DNA of 64,000 bases. Source: Aurantimonas sp. 22II-16-19i. GTDB lineage: Bacteria; Pseudomonadota; Alphaproteobacteria; Rhizobiales; Rhizobiaceae. Of this stretch, positions 1 to 8,963 are shown one piece after another. Under the pieces are notes generated by a model. That model had not been told where the DNA came from, searched no databases, and saw only the letters and a list, made by a program, of their open reading frames with translations. The position numbers were made by a program, and so were the translations under genes. Each line of letters starts with the position of its first letter. Position 1 is the first letter of the stretch. The stretch is taken from assembly GCF_002088275.1 (NCBI RefSeq), contig NZ_AQQS01000003.1:153885-217884 (forward strand), read 5' to 3'.

Positions 1-641
1 TGCAGGACGGAAATCTCCGATTCCATGAAGCCGAGGGCCCGCTCGAGACGCTCGCGCACGGAGAACAGCGACAGCATCTCCTGCTTCTCGGGGATCTTGA
101 TCGCCAGATGCGAGGCCACCGTGTCGGCAAGCTTGGAATAGTCCTCGATCTGGCCGGCGGCGCCGACCACTTCGGGGGAGATCTTCTTGTTCAGCTTGAC
201 GTAGTTCTCGAACTCCGAGACGACCGAACGGGCCAGGGCCTCGACCTCGACCGGATCGTCCTCGCCGTCGCCGACGAGCTCGGCCTCCGCCTCGTGCCAT
301 TCGGTGCGACTGGTGAAGGACCGGATCTCGGCGCGCGAGACGCCTTCGACGAGAACCTTCACGGTTCCGTCGGGCAGCTTCAGGAGCTGCAGGACGTTCG
401 CCACCGTGCCGACGGGATAGATGCCGTCGGGGGCCGGATCGGCGTCACCGGCGTTCTTCTGGGTCGCAAGCAGGATCTGCTTGTCGGCGCCCATCACTTC
501 CTCGAGCGCCTTGATGGATTTTTCGCGACCGACGAAGAGCGGCACGATCATGTGAGGAAACACAACAATGTCGCGAAGCGGCAGCACCGGGAACAGTGCC
601 GGTTCGTCCGCCTCCGGGCGTTCTGGCGTATGGGACATCAT
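1..641 (-). CDS. lon: Lon ATP-dependent protease, N-terminal part (cut by window edge)
   Basis: Lon is a cytoplasmic AAA+ serine protease that degrades misfolded and regulatory proteins. Only the first ~213 codons lie in the window. The translation begins MMSHTPERPEADEPALFPVL and continues through LPLRDIVVFPHMIVPLFVGR, the hallmark opening of the Lon substrate-binding (LAN) domain. Residues ~60-210 then hold the rest of that domain, including a GTVANVLQLLKLPDGTVKVL stretch. The AAA and protease domains would lie beyond coordinate 1. There are two tandem ATG codons (641 and 638) and either could be used. It follows clpX on the same strand with a strong terminator between them, so lon is probably transcribed from its own promoter in 642-820. 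Identity is secure; the gene is incomplete only because of the window edge. Confidence 0.95.
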   Translation of the reverse strand, partial: MMSHTPERPEADEPALFPVLPLRDIVVFPHMIVPLFVGREKSIKALEEVMGADKQILLATQKNAGDADPAPDGIYPVGTVANVLQLLKLPDGTVKVLVEGVSRAEIRSFTSRTEWHEAEAELVGDGEDDPVEVEALARSVVSEFENYVKLNKKISPEVVGAAGQIEDYSKLADTVASHLAIKIPEKQEMLSLFSVRERLERALGFMESEISVL

Positions 642-819
642 TTTTCCTTTCTACGGCCGAAGCCGTTTGCGGCCCTCAGGCGCAAACCTTGACGCAAGCG
701 CTTGCACGAGAGGCCATTCGCCAAGACCAATCTGGCGTCGAAGGCCCTGAAATTCAAGCGCTCGCAACGCGCCTCGCCGTGCAGCGACAGATCCACGCAA
801 GACAGATACATGACAGCAA

Positions 820-851
820 AATGCCCGCTCCGGAGATCCGGAGCGGGCATT
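820..851 (-). terminator. Rho-independent terminator downstream of clpX
   Basis: A perfect 14-bp stem (AATGCCCGCTCCGG pairing with CCGGAGCGGGCATT) surrounds a 4-nt loop. Read on the minus strand it is followed by TTTT. It sits 27 bp past the clpX stop codon and separates clpX from lon. Confidence 0.85.
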
Positions 852-877
852 GTCAGTCGCCGGGGCGGGACGATCCG

Positions 878-2146
878 TCACGCCGAGACGTTTTCCTTCT
901 CGTCCGCCCGATCTGCGTAGATGTAGAGCGGCCGGGCACTGCCCTCGATCACCTCCTCGGAGATGACGACCTCCTGCACGCCCTCGAGGGTCGGCAGGTC
1001 GAACATCGTGTCCAGCAGCATGGACTCCATGATGGAGCGCAGGCCACGGGCGCCGGTCTTGCGCTCGATCGCCTTGCGGGCGATCGCCTTCAGCGCGTCC
1101 TCGTGGAACGTCAGGTCGACGTTCTCCATCTCGAACAGCCGCTGGTACTGCTTGACCAGCGCATTCTTCGGCTGCTCCAGGATCTGCACCAGGGCGATCT
1201 CGTCGAGATCCTCCAGCGTCGCCAGGACCGGCAGGCGGCCGACGAATTCCGGGATGAGGCCGAACTTCAGGAGATCCTCCGGCTCGACGAGGCGGAACAC
1301 CTCGCCGGACCGACGATCCTCGGGCGAGGAGACGTTGGCGGCAAAGCCGATCGAGGTCTTGCGGCCACGGTCGGAGATGATCTTGTCGAGGCCGGCGAAA
1401 GCGCCGCCGCAGATGAACAGGATGTTCGCCGTGTCCACCTGCAGGAATTCCTGCTGCGGGTGCTTGCGACCCCCCTGCGGCGGCACGGAGGCGACGGTGC
1501 CTTCCATGATCTTCAGGAGCGCCTGCTGCACGCCCTCGCCCGACACGTCGCGGGTGATCGAGGGATTGTCGGACTTGCGCGAGATCTTGTCGATCTCGTC
1601 GATGTAGACGATGCCGCGCTGGGCCCGCTCGACGTTGTAGTCGGCCGACTGCAGGAGCTTCAGGATGATGTTCTCCACGTCCTCGCCGACATAGCCCGCC
1701 TCGGTCAGCGTCGTCGCGTCGGCCATGGTGAACGGCACGTCGAGGATGCGGGCGAGCGTCTGGGCGAGCAGCGTCTTGCCGCAGCCGGTCGGGCCGATCA
1801 GGAGGATGTTCGACTTCGCCAGCTCGACGTCGTTGTTCTTCGCCGCGTGGGCCAGCCGCTTGTAGTGGTTGTGCACCGCGACCGACAGGACCTTCTTCGC
1901 GTAGGACTGGCCGATGACGTAGTCGTCCAGGACCGCGATGATCTCCTGCGGGGTCGGCACGCCCTCGCGGGACTTCACCATCGAGGATTTGTTCTCCTCG
2001 CGGATGATGTCCATGCAGAGTTCGACACACTCGTCGCAAATGAAGACCGTCGGCCCGGCGATCAGCTTACGGACTTCGTGCTGGCTCTTTCCGCAGAAAG
2101 AGCAATAGAGCGTGTTCTTCGAATCGCCGCCGCTCGTTTTGCTCAT
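878..2146 (-). CDS. clpX: ATP-dependent Clp protease ATP-binding subunit ClpX
   Basis: ClpX is the hexameric AAA+ unfoldase that feeds substrates to ClpP in the cytoplasm. The 422-residue length is normal for the family. The N-terminal C4 zinc-binding domain has Cys15, Cys18, Cys37 and Cys40. The Walker A motif GPTGCGKT lies at 118-125, the Walker B region ([11 protein letters not shown]) is near 180, and the sensor/arginine-finger region is intact through to the C terminus. It lies 246 bp downstream of clpP on the same strand, the usual alphaproteobacterial order clpP-clpX-lon. The spacing allows a separate clpX promoter, and a strong hairpin terminator follows. In alphaproteobacteria ClpXP degrades cell-cycle regulators such as CtrA (family knowledge, not visible here). 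Confidence 0.98.
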   Translation of the reverse strand: MSKTSGGDSKNTLYCSFCGKSQHEVRKLIAGPTVFICDECVELCMDIIREENKSSMVKSREGVPTPQEIIAVLDDYVIGQSYAKKVLSVAVHNHYKRLAHAAKNNDVELAKSNILLIGPTGCGKTLLAQTLARILDVPFTMADATTLTEAGYVGEDVENIILKLLQSADYNVERAQRGIVYIDEIDKISRKSDNPSITRDVSGEGVQQALLKIMEGTVASVPPQGGRKHPQQEFLQVDTANILFICGGAFAGLDKIISDRGRKTSIGFAANVSSPEDRRSGEVFRLVEPEDLLKFGLIPEFVGRLPVLATLEDLDEIALVQILEQPKNALVKQYQRLFEMENVDLTFHEDALKAIARKAIERKTGARGLRSIMESMLLDTMFDLPTLEGVQEVVISEEVIEGSARPLYIYADRADEKENVSA

Positions 2147-2392
2147 GCGTCTTTCCTTCCAATCGGGTATACGGCACCCGCTAGCGTCTCATCTGCGCAC
2201 CCGCGCCCGGCAGAGCCGGAACGCCACCCGCGGCGGGAACGCCGATTCCCCCCGGATCTCACACTCGGATCTCACACAGCAACCCACATACTACGGCATA
2301 GCGCCAATTGCTTATGTGGCCCTTAACGGGCAATCCCACTATTATCGGCGTCCAACTGTGGCCGGCAAGTGACGAACCCGAAGGAATCGGCC

Positions 2393-3025
2393 TTATTTGG
2401 CCAATTCCTTCTCGAGCGCGTCGCGAGACGAATAGACTTTGTCGATCAGGCCGAAGGCCTGGGCTTCGCCGGCAGTCATGAAATGGTCGCGATCGAGGGT
2501 CCGGTCAATGGTCTCGTAGTCCTGACCGGTGTGTTCGACATAGATCTCGTTCAGCCGGCGCTTCAGCTTGATGATGTCCTGGGCGTGGCGCTCGATGTCC
2601 GAGGCCTGGCCCGAGAAGCCGCCCGAGGGCTGGTGCACCATGATGCGGGCGTTCGGCGTCGCGAACCGCATGTCCTTGTGGCCGGCGCACAGGAGCAGCG
2701 AGCCCATCGAGGCCGCCTGGCCGATGCACAGGGTCGACACCGCCGGCTTGATGAACTGCATGGTGTCGTAGATCGCCATGCCGGAGGTCACGATGCCGCC
2801 CGGCGAGTTGATGTAGAGGGCGATTTCCTTCTTGGGGTTCTCGGCCTCGAGAAACAGCAGCTGGGCGCAGACCAGCGTCGCCATCGAATCCTCGATCGGA
2901 CCGGTGATGAAGATCACCCGCTCCTTGAGGAGGCGCGAAAAGATGTCATAGGCGCGCTCGCCGCGGTTGGTCTGTTCGACCACCATCGGAACGAGGTTCA
3001 TCGCGGTCGTCATCGGGTGATTCAT
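2393..3025 (-). CDS. clpP: ATP-dependent Clp protease proteolytic subunit ClpP
   Basis: ClpP forms the tetradecameric serine-protease chamber that partners ClpX (and ClpA). The 210-residue protein carries the catalytic Ser106 in GQAASMGS, His131 in MVHQPSGG, and an Asp around 178-180 near TLDRDHF. Glycine-rich INSPGG (73-78) is the oxyanion/handle region. The start used gives [19 protein letters not shown]; the mature protein probably begins after a short self-cleaved propeptide, as is usual for ClpP. Upstream, 3026-3326 (301 bp) separates it from the mscS gene. I saw no gene there and it presumably contains the clpP promoter. No frameshift or unusual codon use is seen. Confidence 0.98.
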   Translation of the reverse strand: MNHPMTTAMNLVPMVVEQTNRGERAYDIFSRLLKERVIFITGPIEDSMATLVCAQLLFLEAENPKKEIALYINSPGGIVTSGMAIYDTMQFIKPAVSTLCIGQAASMGSLLLCAGHKDMRFATPNARIMVHQPSGGFSGQASDIERHAQDIIKLKRRLNEIYVEHTGQDYETIDRTLDRDHFMTAGEAQAFGLIDKVYSSRDALEKELAK

Positions 3026-3326
3026 GTTCTTGTCTCAAAGGTCACGAATGAAGGAATGGACGGGCCGGCCATCGCAGAGAATCAGCGACGCCAGCGTTCG
3101 TCCTAGATAGGGCGTTGCGCCGGGGCTCCGCAACCCGTCCGAGGATTGCGGCGGCCGCTGCGTCGTTTCTGAGTAAATACGAAGGCTGCCGACCGATCGC
3201 CGCCGGGCGGCTGGCGCTGCGAGGCCCATGCCCCTTCGATCGGGGTCGGAACGGTTAACGGTCGCCGGCTCGGCGGGCCGGGGCGGGACGCTCGAGCGCC
3301 CCTCCCCTTCGGTCTGGGCGGCGCGG

Positions 3327-5741
3327 TTACCCGCGTCCCCCGCCGGCGCTGTCGATGTCGGTCGCATCCGGCGGGATCGGCTTGCCGTCGGCCTCGCTGG
3401 TGCCGTGCTGGGTCATGTCCCGGTCCTTGGCCGGGCTCTGAGGCTCCGCCGGCTCGGCCTCGACGATCTTCGGCTTCGGCGATGGCTCGTTGCGCAGCCG
3501 GATCGGCGGCGCCTTGCCGCCCCGGTCCTCGCCGAACCAGACCGTCATGTGCGGGAACGGGATCTCGATGCCGCGCTCGTCTGACATCCGCTTCACGATC
3601 TCGCGATAGGCGCGGCCGACGCCCCACTGGGTCCCTGGCTTGGTCATCACCCGCCCGCGCACCACCACGGCCGAATCGGCGAGCTCGTTGACACCCCACA
3701 TGTCGAAGCCGGAGATCAGGTTCTCGCCGACATTGGTCGTCTTCAGCTCCTCGAAGGCGTCGATCATCATCGCCTTCACGTCCTCGACGTTCTCGCGGTA
3801 GGCGACGCCGACATCGGCGACGTAATAGGCGAAGTCCTTGGAGAAGTTCGCCACCTGGTCCACCGAGGAGAACGGAATCAGGTACCAGGTGCCGTCGACG
3901 GTGCGCAGGCCGACCGAGCGCACGGTCAGCTGCTCGACGACGCCGGAGACGCCGTTCAGCTCCACCACGTCACCCTCGTTCATGGCATTCTGGATCTGGA
4001 TGAAGGCGCCGGTGATGATGTCCTGCACGAACTTCTGGGCGCCGAAACCGATGGCGAGGCCGACCACACCGGCACCGGCGAGGAGCGGCGCGATGTCGAT
4101 TCCGATCTGCGAGAGCACCAGCATCGAGATGACGACGACGAGAGTGATCGTGAAGGCGTTGCGGAACAGCGACAGCAGCGTGCGCTCGCGGGCCGTCGGC
4201 ACGCTGCCGTAGTTCGGGTTGAGCCGGTATTCGATCCAGGACGAGACGCCGAGATAGATGGCGACCGCGATCACGACGATCAGCAGCGCGCCGATCAGGC
4301 TGGCCGCATAGCGCTGGCCGATCGCCGAGGCGAACCAGCTGCTAAAGTCCGACAGGGCCCAGGCGTCCATGATGTAGGTGACGACCACGAAGACGACGAC
4401 GAAGCTCAGCACCGTCAGGAGCTTTGGCACGAAGCCGTTGAGCCGCCGCTCCAGGAGCGGCAGGCGGTATTTCAGCTCCTGCGGCACCTTCACGCCATGG
4501 GCGATCATCCGCGCCAGGACCGAGAAGACGAGGCCGCCCAGCGCCATCGCGGCGACCGACTTGCCCGTCGCCGTGGCGACGAAGGTCAGCCCATCATCCG
4601 GGCTCTGCAGCCAGACGACGAACAGCGCGATGGCCGCCATGATCGCCAGCACCCACCAGATCTGGCCGATGACCGCATGGACGAAGGCCCTGAAGCCGGT
4701 GTCGCCCTGCTCGCGGGCGCGCTTCAGCCGCTCGCGCACGACGCCGCGATTCTTGAGGATCAGCCCGATGGCGAGGCACAGCGAGCCGAAGGCGACGATG
4801 AACTCGGTCGCCGCGGCGGCCGCCTGGGTCGAGGCCCACTGGACGATCGGCGCCACGAAGAGGAACGTGTAGCCGAGGATCGAGATCAGCCGCGACAGCC
4901 AGAAATACCAGTAGCTCGCCTGCCGGTTGGAGAAGGGCGTCAGGCGCAGGGAGGGATAGTTCGGGGCGACGAAGGCCGACAGCCCGACCTTGATCATCTC
5001 GATCAAAAGGAAGGCGTTGAGGAAAAGCGCCTGGCTGAACACCGGCCGGGTGCCGCTGTAGAGCGTCGCCACCAGGTAGCCGCAGGCCCAGCTGGCCACC
5101 ACGACGAAGGCCTCGATGGCCCCCGAGGCGGTCAGATAGCCGAGCTTGCCCAGCGGGCCGGCATGTTCGGCCCGGTCCGACAGCCGCCGGAAGATGCCAC
5201 GCTCGGCATAGCGGGCACCGAACAGGATCGCGAAGACCACGACGGCGACGAGGGCCACCGGCAGGATCGCCTGGAGGATGTTCGGCAGGTCGATCGACCC
5301 GGCGCCGGACAGCATGTCGAGCGACAGATCGACATATTGCGGCACCTGCTGGACCGTCTCGGCGATCGCGCCGATGAACATGCGGGTGTATTCCGCGACG
5401 CGGCCGGGCAGCGAGCGGACGATCTCGCCCGGCTCGTCGGCATTTCCGGCGGTGGCCCCTGCGCCATCCGCGGAGGGAGCCTTGTAGGCCGCCGCCTTCA
5501 GCGATTCGACGAGCTTCTTGCGGGTCGCGTCGTTCTCGAGGATCCTGATCAGCTCGTCCATCGACGGCTCTGCCGCATTGGCATTCGCCTGGCCTTCGGC
5601 AGCCGTTTCCGATCCGCCGGTCAGCCCCGGGATGCTCTGCGCCATGGCGGTTTGCGGCATCGCCGCCAGCAGGATGACGAAAGCGGCGAGACCGCCCGTC
5701 AGAAAGCGGGCGAGATGCGAACGCAGGCAACGAAACGTCAT
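3327..5741 (-). CDS. Large MscS-family mechanosensitive channel with signal peptide
   Basis: This is an inner-membrane small-conductance mechanosensitive channel family protein that would release solutes on hypo-osmotic shock. The chosen start (ATG at 5741) gives 804 residues and a clean signal peptide: basic MTFRCLRSHLARF, a hydrophobic core, then an AMA-Q cleavage region. Upstream in-frame ATGs would add ~43 implausible Arg-rich residues. A ~100-residue periplasmic stretch follows the signal peptide, then about ten predicted membrane helices. The conserved MscS core includes the pore helix GAGVVGLAIGFGAQKFVQDI and the beta-domain GDVVELNGVSGVVEQLTVR. The C terminus is a charged Pro/Glu-rich tail. 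It interrupts the usual tig-clpP neighbourhood and is likely transcribed alone. The subfamily is of the large, KefA/YbiO-like type; the exact orthologue is uncertain. Confidence 0.9.
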   Translation of the reverse strand: MTFRCLRSHLARFLTGGLAAFVILLAAMPQTAMAQSIPGLTGGSETAAEGQANANAAEPSMDELIRILENDATRKKLVESLKAAAYKAPSADGAGATAGNADEPGEIVRSLPGRVAEYTRMFIGAIAETVQQVPQYVDLSLDMLSGAGSIDLPNILQAILPVALVAVVVFAILFGARYAERGIFRRLSDRAEHAGPLGKLGYLTASGAIEAFVVVASWACGYLVATLYSGTRPVFSQALFLNAFLLIEMIKVGLSAFVAPNYPSLRLTPFSNRQASYWYFWLSRLISILGYTFLFVAPIVQWASTQAAAAATEFIVAFGSLCLAIGLILKNRGVVRERLKRAREQGDTGFRAFVHAVIGQIWWVLAIMAAIALFVVWLQSPDDGLTFVATATGKSVAAMALGGLVFSVLARMIAHGVKVPQELKYRLPLLERRLNGFVPKLLTVLSFVVVFVVVTYIMDAWALSDFSSWFASAIGQRYAASLIGALLIVVIAVAIYLGVSSWIEYRLNPNYGSVPTARERTLLSLFRNAFTITLVVVISMLVLSQIGIDIAPLLAGAGVVGLAIGFGAQKFVQDIITGAFIQIQNAMNEGDVVELNGVSGVVEQLTVRSVGLRTVDGTWYLIPFSSVDQVANFSKDFAYYVADVGVAYRENVEDVKAMMIDAFEELKTTNVGENLISGFDMWGVNELADSAVVVRGRVMTKPGTQWGVGRAYREIVKRMSDERGIEIPFPHMTVWFGEDRGGKAPPIRLRNEPSPKPKIVEAEPAEPQSPAKDRDMTQHGTSEADGKPIPPDATDIDSAGGGRG

Positions 5742-5871
5742 GGCGGGGAAGGATCTCTCGTCGATGTCCGGTCGGACGGCGTTGCGTCGGCCGGAGCGCC
5801 GGGTTCGCCGGAAAGTGGGGTGGATGCAGCCGCCTATCGCCGATCGCTTTGACCAGAGTGCGGCAGGCAAA

Positions 5872-5899
5872 GAAAAAGGGCCGGTGGTGGCCGGCCCTT
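5872..5899 (-). terminator. Rho-independent terminator downstream of trigger factor
   Basis: The stem AGGGCCGG/CCGGCCCT has a 6-nt loop. On the minus strand it is followed by TTTTTCTTT, a good U-tract. It lies 44 bp past the tig stop codon and separates tig from the mscS gene. Confidence 0.85.
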
Positions 5900-5942
5900 C
5901 TCGTCATTCCGTGAAATTGGCCCAAGAGCGGGGCCGACGGTC

Positions 5943-7301
5943 TCAGGCGGCGGTCGTCTCGTCCGCCTCGTCCTCGGCCATCAGCTCTTCCTTGGTCACC
6001 GTCTTGTCGGTGACGTCGACCTGGGCGAGCAGATGGTCGACGACCTTCTCCTCGTAGAGCGGCGCGCGGATGCTCTGGATCGCCTCGGGATTCTCCTGGA
6101 ACATCTTGAGGATTTCCTGCTCCTGGCCCGGGAAGCGGCGCATCTGCTCGAACAGGGCGCGCTGCAGCTCCTCCTCGCCGACCTGGACACCGGCCTTCTC
6201 GCCGATCTCCGACAGGACGAGGCCGAGACGGACGCGGCGCTCGGCCAGGCGCCGATACTCGGCGCGGGCCTTCTCCTCGGTCGTGTCCTCGTCCTCGAAG
6301 CTCTTGCCGCTCTCGGTCAGCTCGCGCTGCACCTGGTTCCAGATGTTGTCGAACTCGGCCAGGACCAGCTTCTCCGGCAGGTCGAAGTCGTAGTCCTTGT
6401 CGAGCGCGTCGAGGAGCTGGCGCTTGACCTTCTGGCGCGTCGCCATGCCGTACTGGCTCTGGATCTGATCGCGGACGATCTCCTTGAGCTTGTCGAGGGA
6501 TTCGAGGCCGAGCTTCTTGGCCATCTCGTCGTCGATCGCCGTCTCGGTCGGGCTCTGCACCTGCTTGACGGTGACGTCGAAGGTGGCGAGCTTGCCGGCG
6601 AGATGGGCGGCGCCGTAATCTTCCGGGAAGGTGACCTCGACGAGCTTCTCGCCGCCCTTCACGGCGCCGATCAGCTGGTCCTCGAAGCCGGGGATGAAGC
6701 GGTTCGAGCCGATGACCAGATCGGCGTCCTCGGCCGCGCCGCCCTCGAAGGGCTCGCCGTCGATCTTGCCGACGAAGTCGATGGTGACCTTGTCGCCCGT
6801 CTCGGCGGCGCCGTCCTTTTCCTCATAGGTGCGGGCGTTCTCGGCGAGCCGCTCGACCTGCTCGTCGACTTCCGCGTCCGACACCTCGACGATCGGCCGC
6901 TCGATCTTGATGCCGCTCGTCTCCTTGACGTCGAACTGCGGCAGCGTCTCGTAGGACAGCGTGAACTTGAAGTCGCTCTGGCCGTTCAGGACCTTCTCGG
7001 CCTCGCCCTCGTCCTCGCTCATGGCGATCTCGGGACGCATGGCGGCGCGTTCCTTGCGCTCGGCCATCACCGAACCCGGCGTCTCGTTCAGGATCTCGTT
7101 GACGATCTCGGCCATCAGCGACTTGCCGTACATCTTGCGCAGATGGGCGACAGGCACCTTGCCGGGACGGAAACCCTTCAGCTGCACCTTGTCCTTCGCC
7201 TCGAAAAGGCGGGTCTGAAGGCGCGCCTCAAGGTCCGAGGCGGGCACGACAATCTCGATCTCGCGCTTGAGGCCCTCGGCCTTGGTTTCCGTAACCTGCA
7301 T
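5943..7301 (-). CDS. tig: Trigger factor, ribosome-associated chaperone and peptidyl-prolyl isomerase
   Basis: Trigger factor binds near the ribosome exit tunnel and assists folding of nascent chains in the cytoplasm. At 452 residues it has the full three-domain layout. The N-terminal ribosome-binding domain carries the signature GFRPGKVP (~44-51). The central FKBP-type isomerase domain (~160-245) contains [20 protein letters not shown] and [12 protein letters not shown]. The long helical C-terminal chaperone arms follow. The tail is acidic ([10 protein letters not shown]). tig lies directly downstream of tRNA-Leu on the same strand and ends with its own terminator. Identity is secure and nothing is unusual. 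Confidence 0.97.
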   Translation of the reverse strand: MQVTETKAEGLKREIEIVVPASDLEARLQTRLFEAKDKVQLKGFRPGKVPVAHLRKMYGKSLMAEIVNEILNETPGSVMAERKERAAMRPEIAMSEDEGEAEKVLNGQSDFKFTLSYETLPQFDVKETSGIKIERPIVEVSDAEVDEQVERLAENARTYEEKDGAAETGDKVTIDFVGKIDGEPFEGGAAEDADLVIGSNRFIPGFEDQLIGAVKGGEKLVEVTFPEDYGAAHLAGKLATFDVTVKQVQSPTETAIDDEMAKKLGLESLDKLKEIVRDQIQSQYGMATRQKVKRQLLDALDKDYDFDLPEKLVLAEFDNIWNQVQRELTESGKSFEDEDTTEEKARAEYRRLAERRVRLGLVLSEIGEKAGVQVGEEELQRALFEQMRRFPGQEQEILKMFQENPEAIQSIRAPLYEEKVVDHLLAQVDVTDKTVTKEELMAEDEADETTAA

Positions 7302-7401
7302 ACTTTAATACCTTCTCGATCCTGTTTGCTGCGCGGGCCGGCGACGATCCGGAGGCCTGGCCGTGCGCACTCTCGTTGAATTCGGCCGTTGAATTCGGCA
7401 G

Positions 7402-7486
7402 TGGTGCGGGTGGAGGGACTTGAACCCCCAAGCCTCTCGGCGCTTGGACCTAAACCAAGTGCGTCTGCCAATTCCGCCACACCCGC
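7402..7486 (-). tRNA. tRNA-Leu (anticodon TAG)
   Basis: On the minus strand a cloverleaf can be drawn. The acceptor GCGGGTG pairs with CACCCGC. The D-arm is TGGCGGAATTGGCAGAC. The anticodon stem CTTGG/CCAAG holds loop TTTAGGT, so the anticodon is TAG (plus-strand 7450-7452). A variable arm GCGCCGAGAGGC is typical of class II leucine tRNAs, and the T-arm contains GGTTCAAGTCC. The discriminator A is followed by an encoded CCA at 7404-7402. It lies just upstream of tig and could be co-transcribed with it. Confidence 0.97.
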
Positions 7487-7749
7487 GAGGCGCATCGGCC
7501 ACGGACGTTTGCGAAGCGCGCGCCTCTATATCACCGCGAATCCGACCATGAAAGGGCAAAACCGAGGGTTTGGGAAGGGGCTTGCCGGCGCGACCGGGCG
7601 CCCGCGCCTCGGCCGGCCCCGCAATTTTCTCCGCATCTGGCCCCGCGAATTCCGCACACTAGTTGATCAATGGCCAGGTCAGGCCTGCGCAAGGAAGCGG
7701 CATTTCGCAGACAAGGCCCTGTCTTTGCTGACGAATTGTTAACTCATGT

Positions 7750-7761
7750 TGCGTTGCACAA
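7750..7761 (+). promoter_or_regulatory. Candidate PhaR/AniA-type operator upstream of the DUF1127 gene
   Basis: TGCGTTGCACAA matches the pattern TGC-R-N-Y-GCA-S-M-A at every position. I recall this consensus for the polyhydroxyalkanoate regulator PhaR in Bradyrhizobium. It lies ~130 bp before the DUF1127 start codon, in the 406-bp gap 7487-7892, which has no other recognisable gene. The same pattern recurs at 22.88 kb and 49.64 kb. Binding is inferred from the motif only. Confidence 0.4.
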
Positions 7762-7892
7762 TTCGCATTGCTGCCATGCAGACGAGCCGCTAGCACGCAA
7801 TGCCCGCCGGACTTACTTTGCAATCAACACGACGGACGAAGCGACGCGCTTCTCCGACGAATTCGAAATGACGATTGAAAGGAGGTTCTGAA

Positions 7893-8036
7893 ATGAACCT
7901 TGTCCGTTCCTACCAGTCCTGGCGCCGCTACCGCGAGACCGTCAACGAGCTGAACCGCCTGTCCCAGCGCGAGCTCGCCGATCTGGGCATCGCCCGCACC
8001 GACATCCCCTCGGTCGCCCGTCGCACGGTCGTCTGA
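7893..8036 (+). CDS. Small DUF1127 protein (47 aa)
   Basis: The ORF reads MNLVRSYQSWRRYRETVNEL and then a conserved ARELADLGI-type segment (here QRELADLGIARTDIPSVARR), ending RTVV. This is the DUF1127/YjiS fold: one Arg-rich helix, then LxxLGIxRxDI. It is preceded by a near-perfect Shine-Dalgarno AAAGGAGG with the ATG 6 nt on. In alphaproteobacteria such short DUF1127 proteins have been linked to RNA turnover and to carbon, phosphate and fucose metabolism, often under LysR (VtlR/LsrB) control; this is family knowledge, not shown here. A PhaR-like box lies upstream. The gene is monocistronic: it is followed directly by a tandem-repeat array whose hairpins could end its transcript. It was found by reading the sequence, being too short for the usual ORF cut-off. 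Confidence 0.9.
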   Translation: MNLVRSYQSWRRYRETVNELNRLSQRELADLGIARTDIPSVARRTVV

Positions 8037-8052
8037 GGACATAAGTTTCACG

Positions 8053-8865
8053 GTTTCGCCGGAGCCCACCTCCTCCCGGGCAAAGGCGAAAGACGGTCTG
8101 CCGATCTCCTCCCGATAGGGCAGACCACTCCCATGTCGCCCGCCGGTCCTCCCCCGGCGGGCGCATTCGGGAGCCAGAAGAGTTTTAGAGTTTCGCCAAA
8201 GCCCACCTCCTCCCGGGCAAAGGCGAAAGATGGTCTGCCTATCTCCTCCCGATAGGGCAGACCACTCCCATGTCGCCCGCCGGTCCTCCCCCGGCGGGCG
8301 CATTCGGGGGAAAGAAAAGTTTCAGAGTTTCGCCGGAGCCCACCTCCTCCCGGGCCGAGGCGGAAGACGGTCTGCCGATCTCCTCCCGATAGGGCAGACC
8401 ACTCCCATGTCGCCCGCCGGTCCTCCCCCGGCGGGCGCATTCGGGAACCAGAAGAGTTTTAGAGTTTCGCCGGAGCCCACCTCCTCCCGGGCAAAGGTGA
8501 AAGACGGTCTGCCGACCTCCTCCCAATAAAGGCAGACCACTCCTATGTCGCCCGCCGGTCCTCCCCCGGCGGGCGCATTCGGGAACCAGAGAGTTTTAGA
8601 GTTTCGCCGGAGCCCACCTCCTCCCGGGCAAAGGTGAAAGACGGTCTGCCGATCTCCTCCCGATAGGGCAGACCACTCCCATGTCGCCCGCCGGTCCTCC
8701 CCCGGCGGGCGCATTCGGGAACCGAAGAACGAGTTTCAAAGTTTCGCCGGAGCCCACCTCCTCCCGGGCAAAAGCGAAAGTCGGTCTGCCGATGTCCTCC
8801 CGATAGGGCAGACCATTCGATGTTGCCCGCCGGTCCTCCCCCGGCGGGCTTCGTCGTTTCTGGGG
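8053..8865. repeat. Six tandem copies of a 137-bp hairpin-bearing intergenic repeat
   Basis: Copies start (at GTTTCGCC) at 8053, 8190, 8327, 8464, 8601 and 8741, giving periods of 137, 137, 137, 137 and 140 bp. Each contains GTTTCGCC..AGCCCACCTCCTCCCGG, then a hairpin with stem GGTCTGCC/GGCAGACC around a CTCCTCCC-containing loop. A second hairpin with stem CCCGCCGG/CCGGCGGG surrounds TCCTCCC. Both stems are unchanged in all six copies, whereas the purine-rich linker between copies (e.g. GGGAGCCAGAAGA, GGGGGAAAGAAAA, GGGAACCGAAGAACGA) varies in sequence and length. The period is not a multiple of three, so this is not a repeat protein. It fills the whole gap between the DUF1127 gene and trmFO. 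The function is unknown. Confidence 0.95.
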
Positions 8866-8963
8866 CCTTGAAACGTGAGGCTCGCCGGCGTCCTCGCCAA
8901 AAAGTGCCCGCCTGCGCCACGATCCCGGTTTCGCATCGCCGCCGCTTCGCCTAGATAGCAGGC

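Noticed and set aside
8053..8865. CRISPR array
   Set aside because: The unit is 137 bp with almost no variable spacer, linkers are only ~15-20 bp and similar to one another, and no cas gene is near.
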